In this document: piece by piece, positions 22,520-33,655 of the stretch | Numbering within the stretch: the stretch's first letter is position 1 | Layout: each line of letters opens with the position of its first letter | Assembly: GCA_023055355.1 (NCBI GenBank) | Contig: JALJCS010000010.1 | Span: forward strand, 25,311,001-25,375,000 | DNA: 64,000 nt | Origin: Agelaius tricolor | Lineage: Eukaryota; Chordata; Aves; Passeriformes; Icteridae | Direction: 5' to 3' | Notes under the pieces: model-generated | The model's database searches: none | The model's input: the letters and a program-made list of their open reading frames with translations, nothing else | What the model was told of the DNA's origin: nothing | Program-made: the position numbers and the translations under genes

Positions 22520-24539
22520 TGTTTTTACCAGATTGGCTTTGAGGAGAATTGAACTGAGCTAGCAGAGAAGGAAAGAATCATTAAAAATTTGTATGCAGGC
22601 CCAAGGGTGGAATTGATTAAGAAGGAAACAAGACCTTGAAGGAAGCATGTGAAGGATCTCAAAGTCCAAGACAGTGAAGCATGGATTGCGCCCAACTGAT
22701 ATCGACAGTTCTGTACAAACATGACTCATAAGATGGTAGGTCCCTCCTGATGAGCTGATTAGGACAAAAAGAGCTGCCCTGCAAACTGGACCTTGCCAGA
22801 GAAGAGCCAAATAAGTGTATGACAAAGACCATACCTGATCCTAGGGAGAAGATCTGACAAGTTATACTCAGAAGCCAGAAGCCATTTACAGTGGCAGCAA
22901 AAAAATAAAATCTCAGCTATAACCTTGGAAGCAACAGGCTTGCTGAGCCAAGCATCATCTCCTAGATAACAATCTAATGAGAAATCTCTCCCCAGCTCCC
23001 TTTCTCCCTCCCTCCTCTCTGTGTACATCCCTTTGATGTACAGCTGCAAGGGCTGGCCAGGTGCAATCTGTTTTAGTGAGTAATATGCATACAGCTTTGT
23101 AAAGTATTTTTAAGACTTCAGGTGAACCTGGGTTCAATGTTTTATGTCTGTGTCAGCTCCTGATAGGGAAGTTCAGCAGCTGCTGGCTGAGTACACCTCC
23201 TCACTTGGAAGGCACTGTACATCCCCTCTCCAGCTTGCTGGCACCTGAGTGAAGAAGCTGAGGTGCAGGACAACCCTGCATCTTCCTAAAAGAAAAGGCT
23301 GAGCAGGGAGCTGGCTCTTGGGGAGGGAAAGGTAGCTGAATGTGAGTTTGTAAGGGATTCAATCATTTGAAGTCTCTCTGAACCTGCAGGGTTCTGCTTG
23401 TGAACAGAGGACTGAAGAGAGGGAAGAGGCTGGGGATTTTTCATGTGTTGGCTCCTATAAACCGGGCCACCAGGCACACATGTACTTCTCCATTACTCAG
23501 CTTCCAAAGTGAGGCCAAATTGTTCATCCTGGCTGTGACTCCTTTGCACAAGTCTAGCCACACACTGTGAAGCTGGTTTGGATGATTCCCTTCTCTTCAC
23601 CATGCAAAGATGAGTCTGTTTAAACTTGCCTCCATCTCCAAGAGTAGGTGTCGGGAGTGCACTGCTGGGCAGACACCCAAGACAGCTCTCGACAAGCTAC
23701 GCTGAGCCTTGAGAGAAACATAATCGCTTTCTGTTTGGCACCTGGGAGCAATGTAACCACACTGCCAAGCTGATGCAACCTGCTTCCAAGGAAGACTAAT
23801 TAACCCAAAAAGGCATCACCCTGGTGTCGTCACCTGGCTCTACATTGCTAAACATGCACCTCCTGGGCTCACCTGGGCATTTCTGAGAAATGCTGCTCTG
23901 CCTGAGGTGAGCTGTGTACCGTAGCAAACCATCTGCTGCTGCCCACAGCTGGGACTCCTGCCTGACAGAGGGAGGTGCTGCCCCACCCGCCCCGAGGCAC
24001 ACACCCAGCTGTGTGTGCATCCACAGACACTGTGTGAGTGCAGCGTGGACACGGCAGAAAGGTAACAGTGACACAGCTGTCACAGGACGTCACTGTAACA
24101 CATGCAGTTGCTCAGTGCCCATGACTGTCCTGCTCACTGGAAATATTTTCCTGTATCAACACATGCCACTCCCTTGACCCTCAGTAAGTGCAGACAGAAG
24201 TGTCTGAGCTCAAAGCCAAGTGCCAGCCCCACATGGCATGTACAAAAGTTCAAGAAACATCTATTCCCTTCTTCCTCTGCCAGGGAATCAGTGGATGCTG
24301 GATTCCATCTACAGGTTTTTGCCTCTCCCCACACAGACAATTTCCAATAGATGCTCATTACGCTCCAGCGGTGCAGACGATAAAGGAAAGGTAAGCGGCA
24401 GCCAGAGGACTGTCTGCACACAGCAGCCAATGGTGGGGAAGCTGTCCTCATCCTGCAAAATTGACTCAGACACTTCCAGAAATTCACATCAGATATCCAG
24501 CCTCTGAACAGATAATAAATATGTCTGACCCAATAATCC
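22520..24539. other. Non-coding stretch, mixed composition
   Basis: The part at 22,530-22,960 has the texture of an old transposon (purine-rich phrases such as GAAGGAAACAAGACCTTGAAGG) but I could not assign it. Short open frames of up to 135 codons (24,134-24,541, minus) overlap antisense frames and look spurious. A small inverted repeat lies at 24,062-24,099. Confidence 0.45.
24062..24099. repeat. Imperfect inverted repeat with CRE-like core
   Basis: The left arm GTAACAGTGAC (24,062-24,072) pairs with the right arm GTCACTGTAAC (24,089-24,099) with one mismatch. The palindrome ACAGCTGT (an E-box CAGCTG) lies in the spacer, and GGACGTCAC, a CRE-like sequence, overlaps the right arm. It could be a composite regulatory site or chance. 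Confidence 0.4.
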
Positions 24540-24780
24540 AAGTGTTATCTGTGTTTCAACTACCAAATCAAACAATACAGCCACACACCTGATGTAATTT
24601 TAATAACATAACACCACAAAGAGCAACGGAGCACAATAGCGAAAGCAGACAAGGGAACATTGATTTTCAGATTGCATTCCACTATAAACATCAAACTGCT
24701 GGTGGTTTATCTGAAATATAAGCAGACCTAAGCAGAGCAAAAGAGGCTGAAGTTCATGCATTTAGGCCGAAGAGTGCTTA
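24540..24780. promoter_or_regulatory. Candidate conserved non-coding element
   Basis: This is an AT-rich, non-repetitive block without an open frame. It has clustered cores: AAATCAAACAATACAG, GTAATTTTAATAACATAAC, GAACATTGATTTTCAGATTG, and a loosely symmetric ATAAACATCAAACTGC...GGTTTAT pair around 24,686-24,710. FOX-like (ATAAACA) and SOX-like (AACAAT) cores are visible. The evidence is compositional only. Confidence 0.25.
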
Positions 24781-26465
24781 ATGTGCCAACCCCAGTGGAT
24801 CCTGCAGGCAAGCTGCCTCTGCCAGCCATAAACAGGAATTCTTCATTCAGGATCAATGCAACTTCAGCTACAGTTGTACTAATTGTAGTAGCTGGATATT
24901 GACAGTGTTCATGTACGTGTTATGCATTGCAGCTTCCTGCCTACAGGGGAAGAATTTAAACTTGTTTTAGCGCAGATGATTATACCTTACCTTAAAGCTT
25001 TGACCAAACCCCTTATGCTCATGGTATATAAGTTTTAACACCCTGAATGCATTCAGCTCTCACTGACTGCTTGTAGTCCCAGGAAGTTTTTCAATTACGG
25101 CCTCTGGGGAACCTGTCTGTAGGAGAGGGAGGCTCACTGCTAGCTTCTGCTGTCATTTACTTGGTTATCAACCAGGAATAACTTCCCCAACATCACATGA
25201 ATTATTCCTTTGTACAGCCAGGAAATAAGATGCAAAATTTTGTACACTGCACCTTTGCCTTTAATTAGAGTCAGATAAGGGATCTGAGTTTCCTTTTTGA
25301 ACCTACTTTCCACCTTTAAATATATATGTGAGGACACATATTATGTTTCTTTGGCTAAACCTTAATCCCTCAATCCTGCAATCCATCTCCTCATCCACAA
25401 GACATAAGCTTCCAAACCATACACCAAATGGCACAGTTTAGACAAAAAGGACTCAAAAACTTTAACCACCATCTCTACAGGTGGGTTGAACAAACCTGTA
25501 TTCCTAAATCTAATGCTGGAAATAGAAAGGAAATTTATCTAGGAAATAGATAAATCCTGTGGATTTATCTTCTGTTGAAGATGAGCTCAAACAATATAAC
25601 TTAAAAATGGGTTAAGGTGGGAGCACTAAAGAAGACATCACCCCTGGATGCAAGGAGGGCTTTCTAGGGATGAATTCTCCAAATGCTGGTGCAGTGCCTG
25701 CTGCATAGATTCTGCCCTGAGCATCTGCAGCTGCCTGCTGTCAGAGGCAGACACCAGGAGCTTTAGAGTGCTATGTCTAGTGAATGACCCAGAGGAGAAC
25801 TTCTAAACTCTGATGGTTTTGATGGCTGTCAGTTTTGATCCTGTACTACTGCAACCAAGAGGCAACTTTCCTTCTTTACTGGAACACTGAACAAACAACA
25901 AGGGACCTCGTTCTGTCTGGGCCAGCAAAATCTGCAGCCAGATCTCAGCAAAAAGTCAGCACTTACTTTAGCACAGTAATACTTTAATGCTTGGATTTCC
26001 CAAGAAGTGCAGTTGTCACAGAATGGAGATGGCTGGATTGAGCAGGTACAGACTCCAAGGAGATGGCAGTGGCTGGATACTCTATTCCTGCCAAGGGAGT
26101 TTGAGGAGGACTTCCTCAAACTGATTTCATCACCAACACGATCATCAAGACAGATGATTCACCTACCTAGCTGATAAAAACATCATGTGGGCATTCATAC
26201 CACATTGGTCCAACCATAACATTTTCTGGTTCTTTCAGAGCTTTTCAGGCACTCCAGAAGCTCAGTGCATATGACTTCACCATAACTGCCTTTCTGAAAC
26301 ATTTGCCAGTGTGCAAATATTTAAAATTATGGATTTACACAAGGGAAGATGCTTCTAGACAACTGTCAGTTTTTCTATGGCAAAAATACAGAGCTGGTCA
26401 CGTTTTGGAAGGTATTTAATGCCTAGTATTTTTCAAAGAACAAGAGCCTCTACAAAATGAATAAA
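24781..26465. other. Non-coding stretch with one perfect short hairpin
   Basis: Short open frames of up to 96 codons (25,829-26,119, minus) have no recognisable products. AT-rich segments at 24,840-25,040 could also be regulatory. A perfect 10-bp stem lies at 25,548-25,570. No repeat was named. Confidence 0.5.
25548..25570. repeat. Perfect 10-bp inverted repeat, 3-base loop
   Basis: AGATAAATCC (25,548-25,557), loop TGT, GGATTTATCT (25,561-25,570). The arms are exact reverse complements. A third related phrase, AATTTATCT, lies just upstream at 25,532-25,540. It contains GATAA cores on both strands, so a paired GATA-type site is one reading. A bare DNA hairpin is another. Confidence 0.7.
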
Positions 26466-26540
26466 GCACAGAGCTTGATTCTCCACTGGACACCTCCAAT
26501 TTTACACCGGTGCAACAGTATCAAACAAATGGCCAAGAAT
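26466..26540. repeat. Ancient amniote dispersed-repeat fragment (unnamed family)
   Basis: GCTTGATTCTCCACTGGACAC followed by CCAATTTTACACCGGTGCAAC matches the 'gattctccact' and palindromic 'ttttacaccggtgtaa' phrases of an old, widespread amniote repeat. It directly precedes the CR1 fragment, a common arrangement of nested or adjacent fossils. Confidence 0.5.
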
Positions 26541-26569
26541 GACTTATGGTCTGGAAAAAACATTTTTCT

Positions 26570-26760
26570 GTGGGAGATGTAGAGAATTCAATCATGTTAG
26601 CTTATCAAAGAGCAGGTTAAGAGAAGATTTGATCACAGTCTTTAAGTACCTGCACAGTATCTGGTCCTAGGCAGTTCTTTAATCTGGCACATCAAAGCAC
26701 TAGAAGGTGAAATTAGACAAACAAACTGGAAAAAGCAGACATTTTACTCTTTACCTACTC
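26570..26760 (+). repeat. CR1 LINE 3' fragment, sense, old
   Basis: Consecutive phrases match the 3' region of CR1 retrotransposons: TAGCTTATCAAAGAGCAGGT, TAAGAGAAGATTTGATCACA, GTCTTTAAGTACCTGCACAG, TTCTTTAATCTGGCACATCA, GGTGAAATTAGACAAACAAA, CTGGAAAAAGCAGACATTTT. These correspond to 'ttaacaaagagaaggtt', 'gacttgatcacagtctataagtacc', 'gctcttcaatctagcagag' and 'gttgaagctagacaaattcagactgg'. The copy is fragmentary with no intact reading frame. CR1 is the dominant LINE of birds and other sauropsids, which supports the organism call. Confidence 0.72.
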
Positions 26761-28889
26761 CTTCAACACAGGATGCCATACACTGTCAATTTCTTAGATG
26801 TAAAAATGTGAATTTCTCCCTAGTACAGGTATGTTCTAACACAGTCATATATTATTGGATTAAATGCCAGAATTAGCCCATGAAATTCCATATTCTGAAG
26901 TTTTACAGAAAATCAAACTAGACACTCAGAGGCTGTTCTGCTTTAAAAAGAAAAATAAGTACACAATAGAGTTATGGAAATTATATGAAATAACATTACA
27001 AAAACATGCAATGTAGTAACAACACTATCATTACTTTTTGACATTTAGAATACATCTTTGCAAAAAAAAAAGCTTGATTATAAAACAGCAGGTAAAACAT
27101 TTTTCCAACTATTTGTAAGGAAGTTGGCTCCCTTGCTTCTTCCACTCATGCAATTTATTTTGAGGTAAAGTGAGGAGGTTTGGGCTTTGTTTGGATGGAT
27201 TTCTTGTTGATTTCTCCCCTATAAAATTAATATTGAGGCATCTTCACAATTCCCACATGGAAAAAGCACATTCATAACCATGAAGATCATCAGTTTTCAG
27301 CCTGGAATGCAGCTGACCTTTCCTTTTTCAGCCATTGCAGTTTCTCAGTTTCTTAGCTTCCACAAACGGATATTTACTTTTTTTTCTTTATTTCCTTTTT
27401 TTTTTTTTTTTTTTTGGAAACATTCCATTCACAGTGTGCTAGGGGATTTCACTCAAAGTAACACATGCTCCACAGATTAGCAGGCTCTTAAAAATATGCT
27501 TGTTTTCTCTTTATGGGCTGGTCTATTAAAAAGAAGTTAACAGAAAGACACCCATTACTTCTGTGGGTATTGGATTGGGGCCTGAATTATTGCTAGTGCT
27601 GAACATGCACAGTCAGAAAGCATTTCAGAAAACATGTGCTTTTGAGTATAAAGCGGATTTCCCTGAGATCCTTTCCAAACTCCAGTGACTAGTTCTGGAG
27701 AAGACATCTGCTCTCCCACAGAGCTTCTCCCTCTAATGATGGGCAGAATCAGGCAATCCCTGAGTACTCACTGAGGGGTTTTCTATCACTTATCTCAGGC
27801 TTTTTTACCACCACACACACAACAGCTCTTTTATACACCAGGTTCTCTGCTTCCCATCCTACCCTGGCAGCTTCTCTTCTCTAGGCCATCCATGGGAATA
27901 GTGGTGGCAGCTCACAAAACCCAAATTGTTAGTGAAGCACCAATTTTGATGTGGTCACATTCTCCTGTAACTGCACCATGACCCATATACACACCACATG
28001 TAGATGTGCATCAAATGCATCTTCTGAACTGAGGAGAAATATCTCAATGCATCCAACTATTGCCTGTGATATACAAAGGACATTTTGCATAATCCTAAAC
28101 ATTTTCCTGGCAAGACCAGCAGTGGGTTCACCAGTTCATTACGTATTGCTAATTATACTCCATTAAGTGACCTGAAACTACTCAGCAGCACTGAGTTAAG
28201 TATGCTTCCATGGGAAACACCAGAAAGCTAAATCTCTCCACAGTTGGCTTAGAAAAGATTAGTTTACAGAGACGTCTGTTCCTTGTCAAAAAATTCCTTC
28301 CATTTCTTTCTTTCATGTTATACACGGACAGATCATTATTGGCTTGAAATTGCAGAATCCATTTCTTCCCCTTAAGAAAATCCATGGTAAGTCTTACTGG
28401 GTTAAACTAGTAATTTAAAAAACTAAATGAAAACAGGCAGAAACAGGTTTCTGAAGATAAACATAGTTTTTTAAAATAGTTTTAGTTTTAAATGGAAGCA
28501 GAAGTGCATGCATAGAGAGCTGATTTTTTCCCCTAAGTGAAACCAGAATTGGAAATCCAGTTGTGAGCAATCTGGACTGCTCAGCTACTCCCATTTATTC
28601 CAGTTACCTCTCCATTCCTCTGCTACTGCAATGCTCACTTATTGCCTCTAGTCTTTAATTAGGCATCCATCCATCCCACAAACTGTTTATGGAAACAGTG
28701 TCCTATTAACTGCAACAGGGCCTGGGGTCTGTAAAGCTGCACAGAACACTTGCCCCTCTGTTCAGGGTTTGGTCTGAACTCCTAACAGAGACCCCCCAGG
28801 CAAGAAAGAACAGGAGCCTGCTTAGATATTAGTACAAAAATTTAAAATTCCAGATTGTTTTCTAGAACCAAGATGTCTCTTTATTATTA
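26761..28889. other. Non-coding stretch, nothing coding
   Basis: This AT-rich stretch includes a poly-T tract at 27,396-27,415. A weak trace of the unnamed amniote repeat lies near 27,550-27,590 (CCCATTACTTCTGTGGGTAT, GGGGCCTGA). Open frames are all under 75 codons and unrecognised. Confidence 0.5.
27396..27415. repeat. Poly-T homopolymer, 20 bases
   Basis: This is an uninterrupted run of 20 T preceded by T-rich sequence from 27,377. It could be the fossil poly-A tail of a minus-strand retrocopy or a replication-slippage tract. No parent sequence was recognised next to it, so slippage is preferred. Confidence 0.85.
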
Positions 28890-29048
28890 CAGCTCTCCCA
28901 TGACTTTCCTTAACTGGTTTTAAAGCTCTCCAGAAGGAGATAAGTCTTTATTTACAAACAGGAAAACTGCACAGGAAGAACTGACAGCAGAGTCAGAACC
29001 TCAGCTCCCCAGTCTTAGGCCAGCACCAAATACACTAAGCTACACTTA
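28890..29048 (-). repeat. MIR/CORE-SINE-like fossil, antisense
   Basis: Plus-strand blocks GTCTTTATTTACAAACAGGAAAACTG, AACTGACAGCAGAGTCAGAAC, CTCAGCTCCCCAGTCTTAGG and CCAGCACCAAATACACTAAG follow the reverse-complement order 'ttttacagatgaggaaactg...agtggcagagctgg..aacccag.tctcc.gactcccagtcc.gtgctc..ccactaga'. The spacing is right over about 130 bases. Divergence is high. Confidence 0.62.
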
Positions 29049-31659
29049 CCTTTCAAGAAGCTGCTACAATCAACTCCTTTAACTGTTGCATTAGTGCTTC
29101 TGAATGTACTGGGATAATTTTAAATGCCTCCTACCTAGGGAGATTATCAAGTTAGCTTGTGCATAAAATATGCTTATATGCATTTCTGATTTGATCTCTA
29201 CTGTATCCTGCGTGTTTTATGCTAAAGCAGAAGAAATAGCTTCAGGATACTGTTTGTTTCCACCACACTGCTGAAATGGGAGAGTATAAAGACATGCATG
29301 GGGAAGTCAGGAATTGATTCACACATATGTCCTATCTGTTCCAGTTCTGGTTGCATTAACAGCCAGACTCCTGTGAGTTCTCTCTGCTGGGTATGTTCAA
29401 TGTCGGTTTTGGGAAGGGGAAACTCTCCATGTTGAGCTCCTAAAGAAATTCCTGCCTTACCAACAGTGTTGTGGCACTGCTGAAAATGCCAGACACAGTG
29501 GAGCTACAGAGTTTAAAGCTAAACTCATCAATATGGAGAGGGGAGACAGACAGCTCTCAAATCTGCACACTCACCAGGTCTCTTTTTCCCTGACAGTTTT
29601 GCTTCAGCCCATCTCAAAAGTGCACTCTTGAGCACTGCAGCATTTGAGCTCTGCTCTCCTCACAGCATGTGAGCTGTCTGACCCCAATGGCCCTGAGGTG
29701 ATAGCAGTGACAAGTGACATCTGACAAAGAGTGACAAGAGAGAACACTTGCAGAGCTAACGCATGCCAAAGAGGATCCCGGAACATGGAGCTGGGCTCTT
29801 AGCTGGAATAGTAACTCTTGGGTCCACAGGTATTAACTGTTTGAATTTGATCATACCCTCAGTTCTTGAGGATCAGATTGCCACCAAAGCCAAAAAAAGG
29901 GACCTGGCTAAGGAATGAAAGAAAGTAGGAGCTGCCTTTAATAAGAGATGTATTCAGTTGGTCCTCACAGTCCAAGCGTGTACAATATGCTTCAGACTTC
30001 TATATATTCTGGTTCTACTAAAAAAAATACAGTTAATTTAGTCAAATGTTGGGAGAAGATAATTCATCTAGAGACAATAATTCATCCTGGAAACCTAAAG
30101 AACTGCTTGCAGACCTACTGCTTTCCAGGAAAGGAGTCAGGGAGTCAGAACAAACAAGGAACTCAACATGAGCTCCCACTGCAGTGGGATGAGCAAAGCC
30201 ATACCTCAGCAACAAACGGAGAGCTGAAGCAGAAATGTCATTTAACTTAAGTTGAAACAGTAGATACTCAACTGCAGCTCATCTGCACCACAACAGTGGG
30301 GTGCATTCACACCACCTAATGAGCAGCTGACCTAAGAGGGCAGTAACACCAGCAGAGCTGGAGCCTGAAGACAATATGGGAACACAGATTTGACATTTAA
30401 AAGCTGGAGAAAACAGAGTGAAAATGGTGAAGACAGCTCTGTATTTTCTGAACTCTCTGAGGAGGATGGAAGATGAGAAGCAGAAGTACCATGGGAACAT
30501 CCTCTACATTTCTGAGCAATTCGAGAGAACGTGCTTCTAACTTTAGCACTTGGAGACTCCTTGTTTCCTCTCCTCCAGCAATTAAGACAGAGGATATGCC
30601 TGACACACAGGATCACACAGCTCTGGAGACCTTTGGGAAGCACACACCCATGCTAGGGTCCAACACTGTGCTGGCCCTGTTCTCCAAGCACAGGCCCTTG
30701 GTGAGCTGAAGGATGCACTGACAAGGTGCACCTTCAACAGGGGCTCACCAAACGGGGCAGAGGTCCCAGCACTCCTCAGCCAATGGATGGCAGATGGCTC
30801 TCAGGGATAAAGAGAGCTCTCTGTGGATGTGCAGCCAGTACAGGTGTGACCAGTACATGACCGTGATCCTCACTGCTCAAAGTATTTTCTCACACAACAC
30901 TGAAAATTTTTATGCCTCTGACTCAGCAATGGTTAAACACATACATCCAAGTATCTGTTGTAAAGCAGAGGACTATCAGCTTTCCTTCACCCATGGAGCC
31001 ATCCCTCTGTGGCCTGGAAAACCCACAGTGATGGTACAAAATAAAAACCTGCCAGAATGGCTCAATGTAAGTGCATGCAAATGCATCCAGGATCCATACA
31101 TATTCCATGGGGGGGAAAGGGCAGGTTAAGCCATCCTCAGTGTGTGCATCCCAAGTGAAGGCTTTGCAGTGCTACCAAAGAGAATACATGAGGTGTCTCT
31201 TTGCCCAGACAAACACAATAGTCAGATTCAAGTATTCTCTGTGGATGGCTCAGAAACAAAATGCTAACACATAAACAGTGTTCTAATGGGAGGGTTCCAT
31301 CCCTGAAGACCTGATAGGTCGATTTATATAGGACAATCTTGTCTGCATAACTGGAAAAAAGGATGGCGTACCTAAAATGTTCAGAATTGCCATATGGTTT
31401 AATTTGCCATGTGATTTTCCTTCTCCTTTGTTTGGCTTTGGTCTGTTATCTGATAACACAGAAGGTGAAAAAGGAACTTCTATTGGAAGCCTCCAACATA
31501 CCACATTCTAAAAACATTCAGAGTTAATGAGAGAAAATAAGGTTTTTCTTAAAAATGCTGTTTCCTCCACACTCAGAAGACACGGGAGCCTGTTGAGGCT
31601 AGAGAAAGCTATAAATTTAAAATGCAGCTCAGTGACCTAAATGGTGGTGTCTAGAATTA
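29049..31659. other. Non-coding stretch, nothing recognised
   Basis: Open frames up to 111 codons are scattered over both strands (29,948-30,250 plus; 30,332-30,643 minus; 30,794-31,129 plus) and overlap one another. None carries a recognisable domain or paired splice sites. Confidence 0.5.
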
Positions 31660-31790
31660 AATACTGCAACACAGACAATCCAGGGTCAGTACTGGTTCTG
31701 CCACTGACCCCTGCTCAGTCCCTCAGACTTGGCTGCAGCCCTGGTTATCATCTTGAAAATGGATTTCAAAAATGGAGTTCTAAATAGGCA
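31660..31790 (+). repeat. Possible MIR-like fragment, sense
   Basis: GGTTCTGCCACTGACCCCTG, GCTCAGTCCCTCAGACTTGG and TCATCTTGAAAATGGA resemble 'tctgccactgac..', 'cagtccctcag' and 'catctgtaaaatgg'. The match is broken and tentative. Confidence 0.38.
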
Positions 31791-33549
31791 ATGTGATTTG
31801 TGCTACAGCTGAAAAGGTACCAACAATTTTGGGGAACTATAACAATACCACTCTGTGGATCTCACTTCAGATGCAGCTTTTTTTTGCTAGACTAACGAGA
31901 ATAAACTAAGACAGCCGCTCCCCTGGTAGTCTCAACTAAACATCTGTAGAAATCTAAAAACCTGTCCCAGAGTCAAAGGTTTAGGATCCAACATTTCAGG
32001 TTGGACTCATCTGTAGTTTAAATCACCAAGGAAGAAAATTCCTCATTTGATTGAAACCAGTCATATAGAGAGCTCTCCTTACTGATCGAAGAAAAGTGAT
32101 TATCTGCTTTATTTTTTTGAGAAGGAAAATGAGTGTTTCTAAAAAAGAGCTCGCAAACGCCAATGTCCATTTTCTACAGAGTTCTGAATTATATTTCACA
32201 GCTCCAGATAAAAATTAATGACCTCTGCAGTGTAGAGAATGCTCCAGCTGGGATCACTTTTTCTTTTATTCCTAATGCCTTACAGCACAAACACTGAGCA
32301 AAATGTCCTCACAGATATAATTGCGTTATATCACGATACTAGACAGACACGGTGCTGAGAGCAGACAGTAATTTACTCACTGAGGCTCTGATCCAGTTTC
32401 ATTGAAATCAATGTAAAGGTTTCCTCCAACTTGAATGGCTATTGACTGGATCAATCTTTTTCTCTTCATAGCTGAACACAGCCATTTCCCATTATTGTTC
32501 TGTGACCTTGCTTTCTCATTAAACTTCACTCAAGATACAGAGTACTGCACATGGAAGATAACTCAAGAGATTCATTCTACCCAATCATGTCTAAATAAAG
32601 TAATGGCAAGCAGGAAAACATACTTCTTTTCTTACCATGCAATCTTCTGGCCATCATGAGAATGTCAAGTTTTACTTTACAGGTAAGGTAAAATCTTACA
32701 TATAATATCCAGACCTCAGCTCTACAAAGTGATGGAAATATGTGCAGTGGGGTAAGCTAAGGACGAGCTGAGCTGCAGTGTTGCTGGGGTTTGTTTGAAT
32801 CGGACACTTCAGTGCCTGTAACAAAAGTTTGGCTGTCTGTGCTCCTTTATTGAACTCTGCTGGGTCATCCAGTCTCTCGCTCTCGCACACAACCACACTA
32901 TTGATCCTTTTCATAAACAACCATGATCCCCACTAAACACACTCTCCCTTTCAGAAGCTGTGACAGAAAACTGCCTCTCACTTCTCTAGTGGCCAGAACA
33001 TTACAGTTCCCAGTCTGAACTCACAACCAGTGGATACACTCCTAATCCTGTGCCAGCCTAGTATTTTAGCTTAAATCGTTCTTTCCTTCCCTGGTATTAA
33101 CACTCGTGATATATTTATGAACACTTATATTACCTTTCCACCTCCGCTCTGCTGGGCCCAGCAAGCCAGGCTGTTGTCATTTCCTCTCGAATGGTGGCTC
33201 TTCACTGTGTTTAGACTACTTTGTACCTTGCAGTACTTTAAAATACTTGCACAAGTTTAGACAAATTGTTATATTTTACAGACAGATTAAGCTATGATGA
33301 CCTTCTGAATTACTCAGGGTACAGACTATCACCTGTAATTCCTGCATTTTGGACATAATTTCAGGTTGAACTAGGTCGTATATTTAATAAGCAAAGAAAC
33401 AAATCCATTATACTCTAATGCATCAGGTACTCTAATGTGCTCAGGCACCAAAATGGTCAGAAACTCAGTGAAGGACATTCAGAGGGTAGAGCAGTAAAAA
33501 CCAGTGGCCATGAAAAATGCTGCATTGTTTTAACAAATACATGTTCTAT
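31791..33549. other. Non-coding stretch with a small repeat trace
   Basis: Around 32,385-32,450, GGCTCTGATCCAGTTTCATT, GAAATCAATGTAAAGG and GGCTATTGACTGGATCAATC resemble the unnamed amniote repeat with the 'attgaagtcaatgg' core. Otherwise only short open frames are present. Confidence 0.45.
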
Positions 33550-33655
33550 GATATGCTGAGCATCACAAAGTGCTTTCAAAGTTAAACTGGTTATTTATCC
33601 TACATTTATAACAATATCAAGATTTTCTTTACAAAGGAGACTCTTAGAAACAGTT
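33550..33655 (-). repeat. Possible MIR-like fragment, antisense
   Basis: CACAAAGTGCTTTCAAAGTT, GGTTATTTATCCTACATTTA and TTTACAAAGGAGACTC resemble the 'aagcgctttacaa', 'ttatcctcac' and 'ttacaaaggggaaactg' blocks. The identity is weak. Confidence 0.35.

Noticed and set aside
22530..22960. Possible LTR or DNA transposon remnant
   Set aside because: The texture is suggestive, but no terminal repeats, no TG...CA ends and no familiar protein fragments could be identified.
27396..27415. Poly-T as the reverse tail of a processed pseudogene
   Set aside because: No recognisable gene copy lies to its right or left and no target-site duplication was seen.
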